A stretch of 64,000 nucleotides of DNA from Treponema sp. (lineage in GTDB: Bacteria; Spirochaetota; Spirochaetia; Treponematales; Treponemataceae), in assembly GCA_016293495.1 (NCBI GenBank), contig JAEDED010000002.1:1-64000 (forward strand). Reading direction: 5' to 3'. The position numbers were made by a program, and so were the translations under genes. Positions 1-7,893 of this stretch are shown piece by piece; the first letter of the stretch is position 1, and each line of letters starts with the position of its first letter. The notes under the pieces are model-generated. The model searched no databases and was not told the DNA's origin. It saw only the letters and a list, made by a program, of their open reading frames with translations.

Positions 1-38
1 TCGTAGACATAGCCACAAATCTGACAAATGTACTTCAT
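1..38 (-). CDS. Rubredoxin-like protein, N-terminal 12 codons only
   Basis: Partial gene running off the left edge. On the minus strand an ATG at 38 follows a strong ribosome site (AGGAGG, 47-52). The 12 visible residues read MKYICQICGYVY, the first iron-binding CxxCGY knuckle of rubredoxins. Rubredoxin carries electrons to oxygen- and peroxide-reducing enzymes in anaerobes. It lies 17 bases after the CoA-disulfide reductase on the same strand, which fits an NAD(P)H-to-rubredoxin redox unit. It could also be the N-terminal rubredoxin domain of a reverse rubrerythrin; the window does not show enough to decide. Confidence 0.7.
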   Translation of the reverse strand, partial: MKYICQICGYVY

Positions 39-55
39 AGAAAATACCTCCTTTT

Positions 56-1744
56 TTATTTATCCATTCCACACGGATATGATTTTTCTATCAAATTTGT
101 TTCCCTCATGACATTCTCATAGAAACGATATCCTCCTGAGAAATTGTAACAATCAAATCCTTCCCCAGATAAAATTCTACAGGATATGTAGCTTCTTAAT
201 CCGCTTTGGCACATCACATACACTGGTTTTGACTTATCAAGCTTATCAATGTTTTCTCTTAAATCATCTACAGGAATATTGATAAATCCGTCCACATGAC
301 CTCTTGCATATTCACCTTGCGTTCTTGTATCAAGAAGTGTCACACTTCCATCTCTTGGTAGCTTGTCCAATTCATCATAGTGGAACTGTTTTACAATTCC
401 GCTTTCAATATTCTCAATCATAAATCCAGCCATATTTACCGGGTCTTTTGCAGAGGAATAAGGCGGAGCATATGCCAAATCCAAATCCTTAAGCTCTGTT
501 GCTTTCATACCGGCACTAATTGCTGTTGCAATTACATCCAATCGCTTATCGACACCATCGTAACCCACAATCTGTGCTCCAAGGATTTTTAAAGTACTCT
601 TTTCATACACAACCTTCATGGTCATGACTTTTGCACCGGGATAATAGCTTGCATGGGAAGCAGGAGACAGCACCACTCGTTCATATTGAATTCCTGCATC
701 CTTTGCAGCTTTTTCAGTGAGTCCTGTACTGGCAACCGTCATATCAAACAGCTTGATAACAGAAGAACCCATGCTTCCTTTATAATGACTGTCTAATCCG
801 CAAATATTATCTGCCACGATCCTGCCTTGCTTGTTTGCAGGACCTGCTAAAGAAATAACCGCATTATTTTGCGTAACTGTATGCTTTACTTGTACTGCAT
901 CTCCTACCGCATAAATATCCGGCACGGATGTTTCCATTTTATCATTTACAACAATCGCTCCCTTAATACCAAGCTCAAGACCAATCTTTTTTGCAAGTGT
1001 AGTTTCCGGGCTGACACCGATTGCCATCAGAACCATATCCGCAGGGATAGGTTCATCATCTTTTAGAAGAACCTGTAAATCTTCCTTCTCCTCAAATCCA
1101 ATTACATCACCACCAAGCTTTAGACTTATTCCTTTACTGCGTAGCTTGTTATGTACAAGAGTTGCCATATCATAGTCTAGGGTGTTCATAAGCTGTTTCG
1201 GTCGTTGTACTATTGTCACCTTAACACCAAGGTCACATAAATTTTCCGCAACCTCAAGTCCGATAAATCCACCACCGACCATAACTGCCGTTTTTGGTTT
1301 CTTCTCTTCTACAAAGCTTCGTATTTTCAATGTATCTTCTACTGTTCGTAACGTAAAAATCTTCTCATTTTCTATTCCAGGAAGATTCGGCATTACCGGT
1401 CTTGCTCCCGGGGACAAAATCAATTTATCATAAGATTCCTCATATACTTTTCCGGTATCCAGATTATGAACGGTAACCGTTTTCTTTTCAGCATTGATGT
1501 CTGTCACTTCATGATGAACCTTCATATCTATGCGAAATCTGTTTCCTATGCTTTCCGGTGTTTGAAGTGTCAGTTCCTCCTTATCCTCAATTACACCGCC
1601 AATATAATAAGGCAGTCCGCAATTTGCATATGAAATGTATCCGGAGCGTTCAAAAACGGTTATCTGTGCATGTTCATCTAATCTTCTAAGTCTGGTTGCT
1701 GCTGTTGCACCACCTGCAACTCCACCTACAATTACAACCTTCAT
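56..1744 (-). CDS. CoA-disulfide reductase family FAD/NAD(P)H oxidoreductase with C-terminal rhodanese domain
   Basis: This 562-residue flavoprotein probably reduces CoA disulfide, CoA persulfide or polysulfide with NAD(P)H in the cytoplasm. An FAD-binding motif GGVAGG is at residues 7-12. The redox cysteine Cys42 sits in YANCGLPYY. A second Rossmann motif, GGGFIG, is at 157-162, and the FAD-ribityl motif IYAVGDA at 277-283. The AYAPPYSSAKDPVN segment near 424-437 is typical of CoADR dimers. From about residue 455 there is a rhodanese domain with the active-site loop CQSGLRS (Cys512). The fusion is the CoADR-Rhd architecture. It lies 26 bases after the DUF134 gene and before the rubredoxin-like gene, so the three are probably one transcript. 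NADH oxidase or persulfide reductase activity are alternatives. Confidence 0.9.
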   Translation of the reverse strand: MKVVIVGGVAGGATAATRLRRLDEHAQITVFERSGYISYANCGLPYYIGGVIEDKEELTLQTPESIGNRFRIDMKVHHEVTDINAEKKTVTVHNLDTGKVYEESYDKLILSPGARPVMPNLPGIENEKIFTLRTVEDTLKIRSFVEEKKPKTAVMVGGGFIGLEVAENLCDLGVKVTIVQRPKQLMNTLDYDMATLVHNKLRSKGISLKLGGDVIGFEEKEDLQVLLKDDEPIPADMVLMAIGVSPETTLAKKIGLELGIKGAIVVNDKMETSVPDIYAVGDAVQVKHTVTQNNAVISLAGPANKQGRIVADNICGLDSHYKGSMGSSVIKLFDMTVASTGLTEKAAKDAGIQYERVVLSPASHASYYPGAKVMTMKVVYEKSTLKILGAQIVGYDGVDKRLDVIATAISAGMKATELKDLDLAYAPPYSSAKDPVNMAGFMIENIESGIVKQFHYDELDKLPRDGSVTLLDTRTQGEYARGHVDGFINIPVDDLRENIDKLDKSKPVYVMCQSGLRSYISCRILSGEGFDCYNFSGGYRFYENVMRETNLIEKSYPCGMDK

Positions 1745-1770
1745 CCTTGTAACATCGCCTCCACTTCAGC

Positions 1771-2100
1771 TTATCTCCGGCATGGTCTTTCACAACAAGC
1801 TCTATGTTTTCCGCTACAGATTCTATAATTTCCGCCGGATATCACTAATTGTTTCCCATTCACAATACAGTCCGAAATTTTATATCTTGCTCTCTCATAT
1901 ATTTCTGTGACTGTCGTGCGTGAAATATCCATAACTGCCGCACATTGTTCATGATTTTGTTTTTCAAAATCCACCAATCTTATCACTTCATATTCATCCA
2001 CAGAAAGAACCACACTTTCCGGATTTGAAACTCCTTCCGGTTCAAAACAGGAATATTCCGGTTCACTACAGACTCTTCTACACCTTTTTGGTCTTGGCAT
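1771..2100 (-). CDS. DUF134 family predicted DNA-binding protein
   Basis: This protein of 109 residues opens with the family signature MPRPKRCRRVC. A sigma-70 region-4-like helix-turn-helix follows (LSVDEYEVIRLVDFEKQNHE then ISRTTVTEIYERAR). The C-terminal tail is rich in Cys, including CSGKHRACCERPC, and could bind metal. DUF134 proteins are found in anaerobes beside iron-sulfur and redox genes and are predicted regulators; their ligand is not established. It is first in the operon, so control of its own promoter is plausible. The ATG is supported by a ribosome site at 2107-2113 and an extended -10 at 2130-2135. Confidence 0.88.
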   Translation of the reverse strand: MPRPKRCRRVCSEPEYSCFEPEGVSNPESVVLSVDEYEVIRLVDFEKQNHEQCAAVMDISRTTVTEIYERARYKISDCIVNGKQLVISGGNYRICSGKHRACCERPCRR

Positions 2101-2129
2101 ATTATCACCTCTGTTTCCGACATATGTTG

Positions 2130-2138
2130 ATTATAACA
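2130..2138 (-). promoter_or_regulatory. Extended -10 promoter of the DUF134-CoADR operon
   Basis: On the minus strand TGTTATAAT (TGn plus a perfect -10) lies about 30 bases before the DUF134 start. The small palindrome ACATATGT at 2120-2127 sits at the expected transcription start and could be an operator. No convincing -35 is needed for an extended -10. Inferred from sequence only. Confidence 0.5.
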
Positions 2139-2154
2139 CTATTTGTTATTTTTT

Positions 2155-2319
2155 CTACAAAAAATTGGTTTCCTTAACTGCATTCCCAAGTAGTCTATGC
2201 TTCTGCGCCAAAAGCTCTGTATTGCCAGGATTCAGCTTAAGAAGCTTCTCCACATCCTTAAGCTGAGCCTGGGTATTCCTGATTTCATGGCAAAAGAAAA
2301 GAGCCGATTTCTCGACTCC
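2155..2319 (-). pseudogene. Phage tail tape-measure protein fragment
   Basis: The minus strand is open for 54 codons with no start codon of its own, ending at a stop at 2155-2157. Residues from 2286 down read NTQAQLKDVEKLLKLNPGN, then TELLAQKHRLLGNAVKET. This matches the N-terminal repeat found in tape-measure proteins of Firmicutes siphophages (NTQ-QLKDVE-LLKLDP-NTELL-QKQ-LL). The upstream frame is interrupted by a stop at 2320-2322 and nothing phage-like follows. It fills most of the 310-base gap between DUF134 and the kinase gene. The assignment rests on recalled family pattern. Confidence 0.6.
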
Positions 2320-2410
2320 TTACACAACAAAGGCACCGGATGTTGCACCGATGCCACTAATAATCTATATTCATTTATCCCTACAAACTGAAAGTTGTGT
2401 TTCTGATTAT

Positions 2411-3214
2411 TCAGAATCCACCGTAATGTTTTAAAGTTTCTGCTGCAATTTCGGAACCAACATTCATAGCCTTTTCAATATTATTTTCGAGCATATATGA
2501 GCAGACAAATCCGGCGTGATAGCTGTCACCACAACCGGTCGTGTCAATTATGCGTTCAACTTTCACAGCTTGCACTTTGAATTCCTGTCCATTAAAGTAT
2601 GTAACGCTTCCACGTTCTGCAAGTGACACGTTGAACAGGCAACGGTATTTATTCGATAATTCTTTGAACTTCGGCAGGAGTTCTTCCGAGCCGCTTATCA
2701 TAAAGAAATCAACATGCGGAGCAAATCGTTCCATATCTGCAAAATCTCTATATACATCAAAATCTACCGCAAGCTTAAAGCCAAGAGTTTCCTTCAGTTC
2801 AACTACTTGCGAAAAACACGAAGCCCAGAAATGGACAAAGACTACATCGGACCTTGATAAGATTTTGATTTCATTATCATTCAGTACGATGTTATCGAGA
2901 ATTTTTCCGTTCCATGAATCATCTTTATAATACCTATCGCCCGATTCTGTAAGGTAAGTCATATTATTTGCAGTCTGATACCTTTCATCAATGCGTATAT
3001 GGTTTTTATCAATATCAAGTTTTGATATTGAATCCATTATCGCTTCTGCATATTTATCTTTTCCGACAACACCAAGAAGCGTAACATCTATATCCTTAAA
3101 GTGCGAGGCATGAGCAGCAAAATTCAATGCTTCTCCTCCCGGTCTGATTATTTCAGTACCGTAAAAAACATCTGCACATATACAAGGAAGTGCAGTCAGC
3201 TTAATTTTATTCAT
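2411..3214 (-). CDS. PfkB-family carbohydrate kinase, FrlD-like
   Basis: This 267-residue ribokinase-fold enzyme transfers phosphate from ATP to a sugar or sugar derivative. The substrate-side motif RPGGEALNFA is at residues 24-33, with the Gly-Gly pair at 26-27. The anion-hole and catalytic-base motif DTTGCGDSYHAGF starts at Asp224, with Asp230 as the base. The short length and the PGGEALNFA stretch resemble fructoselysine 6-kinase FrlD more than ribokinase or fructokinase. No deglycase or transporter gene is beside it, so the substrate is unknown. A good ribosome site (GAGGTGA) precedes the ATG. The next gene upstream begins 90 bases away. Confidence 0.8.
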   Translation of the reverse strand: MNKIKLTALPCICADVFYGTEIIRPGGEALNFAAHASHFKDIDVTLLGVVGKDKYAEAIMDSISKLDIDKNHIRIDERYQTANNMTYLTESGDRYYKDDSWNGKILDNIVLNDNEIKILSRSDVVFVHFWASCFSQVVELKETLGFKLAVDFDVYRDFADMERFAPHVDFFMISGSEELLPKFKELSNKYRCLFNVSLAERGSVTYFNGQEFKVQAVKVERIIDTTGCGDSYHAGFVCSYMLENNIEKAMNVGSEIAAETLKHYGGF

Positions 3215-3304
3215 TATATCACCTCACAAATTCCGATTTGTGGCTCCAAACTGCCTAATCAAGAGGATAACTTATTTCACCTACACAGCTTAATACAAGT
3301 GAAC

Positions 3305-4108
3305 TTAAGTCAAAAAATTATACACCCTATTATAAAAGTCCTTTGCTTCGTCGTAAGCTGCATGTCCTAATCCCTTATAAATATATATATCGCTATGTTC
3401 TATTTTCTCTTTCAGTTCATAGGAAGCATTAACCCCTACCGTCTTATCATCATCTCCACCAATGATATATGTGGGACATACTATTTTATTCAATTCGTCA
3501 TAGGCATTAAACTTAAGTATAGCTTTTGCATTTAAGAAAAATCTATCATAATTACGAGGCTTTCCTATCATTCCGATAACAGGATAAAATCTCCTGTACT
3601 TCTTAAGATATTTTTCAGAGTAACTTTTTTCAGCCGTATCTATCATAAGGCTTTTATGATCACCCTTCTCAGCCATTTCTATCCATGCACCCACAGCACG
3701 ATGTATCGTTTCATTCACTTTTGGTGCCGATACGGCTATAATAAGTTTGTCTACCAGTTCCGGATGGTCGATTGCCAAAAACTGCGCTATCATTCCTCCT
3801 TGAGAAACTCCCATAACACTTGCTCTCGCTATTCCCAGTTCTTTCAATGCTTTTGCCTGATCTGATGCCATATCTCGTATCGAATATCCTTCGGGCATTT
3901 TGTTCTTTCGGCTGAACATATATACTGTATAATTATCAAAAAATTTTACATATGGCTTTGCAAGAAATAATGCTTTTCCTTTTACCGTAAGCAACCCATC
4001 TGATAATCCGGGGAGTACAATAAAAGCCTTACTCCCATGTCCAAATGAGACATAATTCATATCCGTATCATCAATTTTTACACAACCGTTTTTTGCATTC
4101 CAAAACAT
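3305..4108 (-). CDS. Alpha/beta-hydrolase fold protein
   Basis: This cytoplasmic serine hydrolase has 267 residues from the ATG at 4108. That start is chosen because GGGGAG lies eight bases upstream; a GTG at 4117 would sit on the ribosome site. The nucleophile elbow GVSQGG carries Ser102. The acid is probably in GGDDDKTVG (about residues 217-225), and the base is His249 in GLGHAAYDEA. There is no signal peptide. The oxyanion segment is VLPGLSDG near residue 32. Family members include esterases, thioesterases and C-C hydrolases; nothing here identifies the substrate. The frame just upstream keeps a short tail that may come from a lost regulator. Confidence 0.82.
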   Translation of the reverse strand: MFWNAKNGCVKIDDTDMNYVSFGHGSKAFIVLPGLSDGLLTVKGKALFLAKPYVKFFDNYTVYMFSRKNKMPEGYSIRDMASDQAKALKELGIARASVMGVSQGGMIAQFLAIDHPELVDKLIIAVSAPKVNETIHRAVGAWIEMAEKGDHKSLMIDTAEKSYSEKYLKKYRRFYPVIGMIGKPRNYDRFFLNAKAILKFNAYDELNKIVCPTYIIGGDDDKTVGVNASYELKEKIEHSDIYIYKGLGHAAYDEAKDFYNRVYNFLT

Positions 4109-4226
4109 ATTAATCACTCCCCAAAACCTTTCTTTAAAATTTCTATATAGTCTGTCAGTTTTTGAATGTATTCTTCAGCAATACTTCTTCATGAGTGCTT
4201 CTTCCTACAAGAAAAATTTGTATCTA

Positions 4227-4757
4227 TCAAATTCCGATTGAACTTTCCATCAATTTAATTGCTTCATCAACAGATACACATGTAGCAAATCTCTTTGGCC
4301 ACATCATATCATTGTAATATTTATATGTTTCTTCTCCAGTCATATAGTCGTTATCAAATGTTGAATTTGCCCCTTGTGGAACAATTACTTTATATCCTCT
4401 CTCAAAAGCAGATTTTACAGTTGCATCTATACAGAAATTTGTCTGTAGTCCCACTATCATTAATGTATTATCATTTTTAACATAATCCGTAAAATCTTTA
4501 TTTCCAAAACAACTATTGATATTTTTTATAAATATCTTTTCCCCTGCCTTGGGAATCACTTGTTCTGCAATTTCGAAGTCTTCATCACCGATTGAAAACC
4601 CCGTTCCTGGTCCATCATCATGTTGAAAATAGATAACCTCTATTTGATTATCTCTAGCTGCTTTTATAATTCTTATAGTATCATCAATAAACGCTTCAAA
4701 ATTAAAAAGTCTACTATCTGTTATTCCTTTTTGTATATCTATCACAAGTAATTTCAT
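4227..4757 (-). CDS. Isochorismatase-like cysteine hydrolase
   Basis: This protein has 176 residues from the start MKLLVIDIQKG. That ATG is preferred because AGAAAGGA lies upstream; an earlier ATG nine codons back has no such site. The family triad is present: Asp7 in VIDIQKG, Lys78 in IFIKNINSCF and Cys109 in LQTNFCIDAT, the last being the nucleophile. Members hydrolyse amides or vinyl ethers (nicotinamidase, N-carbamoylsarcosine amidase, isochorismatase). The length and the TNFCI motif fit the YcaC/nicotinamidase-related branch, but the substrate is not deducible. Its start overlaps the 3' end of the transporter gene by 44 bases, so it is probably translated from the same mRNA. Confidence 0.83.
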   Translation of the reverse strand: MKLLVIDIQKGITDSRLFNFEAFIDDTIRIIKAARDNQIEVIYFQHDDGPGTGFSIGDEDFEIAEQVIPKAGEKIFIKNINSCFGNKDFTDYVKNDNTLMIVGLQTNFCIDATVKSAFERGYKVIVPQGANSTFDNDYMTGEETYKYYNDMMWPKRFATCVSVDEAIKLMESSIGI

Positions 4758-5646
4758 TGGTTTTTCCTTTCTGCTTATTCGCATTATGGTTCATTATATT
4801 GAATAAAAATAGCATAAAACACAACGTAATCGGAAACAGGAGTCCAATGCGCATGCCCACATGAATACTACCTCCAAACATGTCCGCAACCCTTCCTACA
4901 ATGGCTGGACCTATGCTTCCTCCAAGATCACCTGCCATTGCTAAAAGTGCAAACATTGCAGTTCCTCCTGTTGGAAATGCCTTAGAAGAGACCATCATCA
5001 CAATGGCAATCAGGAACATGGGATTTGAAAATAATTTTCTGATTCCCATTCCCTGTCCTTCCTCTACTAATGATTCAATCGGACAAGTTGCAAAATTAAT
5101 AATATTGATAGCAGGAATTAATGCAAAAATAACAGCAAGCCATTTCCAGCTGCCAATTCCAAATAGCAGAAAGAAAACGGTCGAAACAAGTATAGTTCCA
5201 ACTGCTCCCCAACAGTAAAAGGAATGCAGAAGGCTCATAGTAGCCTCCTTGTTCTCAAACGGACATGCTTCCACAATAGGACTTCCTAAAACCTCGATTA
5301 ACCCACTTCCAATCGCATACAAAATGACACTTATAATAATACCAATAAACGGAGATGGAATTATTTCCGGTAAAAATGCCAAACCTACAAGGCCTGCAGC
5401 CGAACATACTTCAGAAGCAACAATGCATACTCTATATCCAATTTTGTCCACGTACTTGGCACAAAACAAATCTACCAAAAGCTGTGTAAAGAAAAAGGAT
5501 GTTGATATCATAGCAATGTTTCCAAGTGAAATATTGTAATCTGTATGAAATTTCAGAAATAGTAAAGGTGCAAAATTCGCAGCAACTGCCTGCGTAATAA
5601 ATCCCAAATAACACGCCAATTTTGTCTTTTTATAATTCTTCATCAT
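4714..5646 (-). pseudogene. MFS sugar-type transporter with internal in-frame deletion
   Basis: This 310-residue membrane protein has the N-terminal half of a major facilitator (six hydrophobic segments to about residue 187). It then jumps from LIAIVMMVSS (about residue 220, genome about 4985) directly to KAFPTGGTAMFALLAMAGDL. In intact relatives roughly 90 residues and about three membrane helices separate these segments. The frame is kept, but the carrier would have about nine helices, so transport is doubtful. The tail (NKQKGKTNEITCDRYTKRNNR, shown here to 20 residues at most as NKQKGKTNEITC) runs into the next gene. The substrate is unknown; the FucP/sugar MFS branch is my best guess. The divergent AraC remnant may be its former regulator. 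Confidence 0.6.
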
Positions 5647-5776
5647 TTTTCCTCAACTCTCAATGATATAAATACATTCTTTTTCATCACATAAACTAAA
5701 TTCATCCTGTGCATACATTTATCTTCTCCTTACGGTTAAATAGTATGATATAGCAATTTTGTTTATTTTTCACTAA

Positions 5777-6136
5777 ATAATATCTCATTTTTGCTGTATT
5801 GACTGGCATTGGCATACCGAAAAAGAAATTTTGTCTGAAATGCAAAAGCTTATACAGTTTAGCAGAGGTGAAATAAATGAACTACAAATATCTGTTCAAT
5901 TACAAAAGATATGGGCACTCATAACTTCAAATGTTATTTGTTACCCAGAAACTCAAAATGTGAATTCTTCCTCACTTGCACGGTTACAAATGATGATGCA
6001 GTTTATACATTCGAATTACCCTAAAAGCTTTCTCTTTTGGATATTGCCAAAGTTGGGAATCAGTAATACAGATTATTTCTGTAAAACATTTAAGAGAATG
6101 TATTCCTTAACTCCTACACAGAGTATAGAAACGTAA
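5777..6136 (+). pseudogene. AraC-family regulator remnant
   Basis: The plus frame is open from 5777 to the stop ending at 6136, but has no usable ATG or ribosome site at the front. At 5798 it reads IDWHWHTEKEI, the metal-free cupin motif of AraC regulators (W-H-x-E-x-E). It then passes almost at once into SSLARLQMMMQFIHSNYPKS and KTFKRMYSLTPTQSIET, the C-terminal AraC helix-turn-helix. About 150 residues normally between them are missing, and the second helix-turn-helix is eroded. It diverges from the damaged transporter gene, the usual arrangement for a sugar regulator and its carrier. Non-functional by appearance. Confidence 0.6.
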
Positions 6137-6283
6137 AGAAATGAATTATTTTTCCTGAATTATAAGATTGCCGTTAGCGTCAAGATAAATATCAGAAGTG
6201 CAATTGCACATGCTAAAATTATTTTTTCATAAAACTTTTTGAGATTAATATACAGACAAAAGTTTTACTTAACAATTTTATTA

Positions 6284-6697
6284 TCAGGCGTTTTCTGCCA
6301 TTGTTTCTTTAAGTGCTTTAAAGAGTTCAGGTTTTTCTTTTTCAACAATGATTGGAGTTCCGGATGCGTTTAAGAAGCAGTGTTCTGATTTTCCGAGTCC
6401 GCATACTTCGCCTTTGCAGGTTAAGGTATAACTGAAAGTTAATTTTACAGGAGTAATTTTTTCAACTTTCACCTCAATTGAAATTACATCAGCAAAAGTT
6501 GTTGTTTTTCTAAAGCTATATTCGATTTTAATTACTGGAGAAATAATTCCTTCTGCTTCAATTCTTTCAAATGGAAATCCGATTTTTTCAAGAAAGTCGA
6601 TTCTGGCTTCTTCCATGTAGCGGATGTAATTTGAATGGTGAGTAATCGCCATCTTGTCTGTTTCGTAATAATTAACTTTATGTGTATATGGTGTCAT
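6284..6697 (-). CDS. Acyl-CoA thioesterase, YbgC/4HBT family
   Basis: This 137-residue hotdog-fold enzyme hydrolyses acyl-CoA thioesters in the cytoplasm. The N-terminal motif YYETDKMAITHHSNYIRYME holds the catalytic Asp14 and the conserved His/Asn pair of the YbgC branch. The length is normal for the family. It is the last gene in the minus-strand group dapA-add-asd and is separated from asd by a terminator hairpin, so it probably has its own transcript or depends on readthrough. Substrate chain length cannot be read from sequence. Confidence 0.87.
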   Translation of the reverse strand: MTPYTHKVNYYETDKMAITHHSNYIRYMEEARIDFLEKIGFPFERIEAEGIISPVIKIEYSFRKTTTFADVISIEVKVEKITPVKLTFSYTLTCKGEVCGLGKSEHCFLNASGTPIIVEKEKPELFKALKETMAENA

Positions 6698-6747
6698 TTT
6701 CTTTCCTCACAAAAAATATAACGCAAATATCAAAAATCGTCACTTAC

Positions 6748-6773
6748 AAAAAAGGCCGCCCGTAAGGACGACC
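6748..6773 (-). terminator. Intrinsic terminator after asd
   Basis: On the minus strand GGTCGTCC, a TTAC loop and GGGCGGCC form an eight-pair stem with two G-U pairs, followed by six T. It closes the dapA-add-asd transcript. Confidence 0.75.
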
Positions 6774-6793
6774 CATTTTGATTTATCTATCGC

Positions 6794-7891
6794 CTAGAGG
6801 TTGTCAAAGAAACCTTTAGCTTTAAGAAGTTCAGCGTTCAAGATACCACCGAGAGCAGCACCACGTTTTGTGTTGTGGCTCAATGCAACGAACTTAACAT
6901 CAAATACGTTACATGGGCGCAGGCGTCCGATTACACATGCCATACCCTTTTCTGTTTCGCGGTCACGGCGTGGCTGCGGGCGATTTTCTTCATGACGAAC
7001 AACGATTGGATGTTCTGGAGCTGAAGGAAGCTTAAGTTCCTGTGGAACTGATGTATAAGATGTCCAGATCTTTTCGATTTCTTCAAGTGAAGGTTTCTTG
7101 TCACCAAATTCGAGAGATACACAGGCTGTGTGTCCGTCGATAACTGGAACTCGTGTACATGTTGAAGATACGATTGGACCTGCAGCGTTTTCGATTTTTC
7201 CGTCTACAACTTTTCCCAAAATCTTGAGACATTCTTTTTCTGTCTTTTCTTCTTCTCCGCCGATGAATGGAACGATATTGTCGATCATATCAAATGAAGG
7301 AACACCAGGGTAACCTGCACCAGAAGTAGCCTGGAGTGTTGTTACTACCATTCTCTTGATTTCGTATCCAGCCATAATCAATGCGTGGATAGGCATCATG
7401 TATGTCTGAAGTGAACAGTTAGGTTTTACAGCGATAAAGCCTTTATCCCATCCGTGATGTTTTTTCTGATCAGCAATTACATCAAGGTGTGAGTAGTTGA
7501 TTTCTGGAACTAACATAGGAACATCTTCTGTCCAGCGGTTAGCAGAAGCGTTTGATACAACTGGAATTCCTTCTGCAGCATAAGCAGCTTCAAGATTTTT
7601 AATATCTTCTTTTTTAGGAAGTTCAAGTGCAGAGAATACAAACTGACATTTACCGATTGCTTTTTCAGCAATGTTTGCATCTTCTACGATCAAGTCCTGA
7701 ACTCCTGCTGGAATTTCAGCACCAATAAGCCAGCGGTTCTTAACAGCATCTTTGTAAGGCTGTCCAGCTGAACGTGGAGAAGCAGCAACAAATGTTACTT
7801 CAAACCAAGGATGATCTTCGAGTAATTTAATGTAGCGCTGACCTACCATTCCTGTAGCGCCTAATACTCCGACTTTAATTTTTCCAGCCAT
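6794..7891 (-). CDS. asd: Aspartate-semialdehyde dehydrogenase
   Basis: This enzyme reduces aspartyl-4-phosphate to aspartate semialdehyde with NADPH, the branch point to lysine/diaminopimelate, threonine and methionine. The 365-residue protein starts with the nucleotide-binding motif GVLGATGMVGQRY (residues 8-20). The nucleophile Cys159 is in AVKPNCSLQTY, and the base is probably His254 in RVPVIDGHT. The sequence follows the archaeal/fungal-type branch rather than the E. coli type. It is two bases downstream of adenosine deaminase and in one operon with dapA, whose substrate it makes. Transcription ends at the hairpin at 6748-6773. Confidence 0.95.
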   Translation of the reverse strand: MAGKIKVGVLGATGMVGQRYIKLLEDHPWFEVTFVAASPRSAGQPYKDAVKNRWLIGAEIPAGVQDLIVEDANIAEKAIGKCQFVFSALELPKKEDIKNLEAAYAAEGIPVVSNASANRWTEDVPMLVPEINYSHLDVIADQKKHHGWDKGFIAVKPNCSLQTYMMPIHALIMAGYEIKRMVVTTLQATSGAGYPGVPSFDMIDNIVPFIGGEEEKTEKECLKILGKVVDGKIENAAGPIVSSTCTRVPVIDGHTACVSLEFGDKKPSLEEIEKIWTSYTSVPQELKLPSAPEHPIVVRHEENRPQPRRDRETEKGMACVIGRLRPCNVFDVKFVALSHNTKRGAALGGILNAELLKAKGFFDNL

Positions 7892-7893
7892 AG

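Noticed and set aside
6155..6260. Hydrophobic minus-strand frame reading KIILACAIALLIFILTLTAI, a possible small membrane protein
   Set aside because: The only ATG is in another frame and meets a stop after two codons; no start or ribosome site serves the hydrophobic frame.
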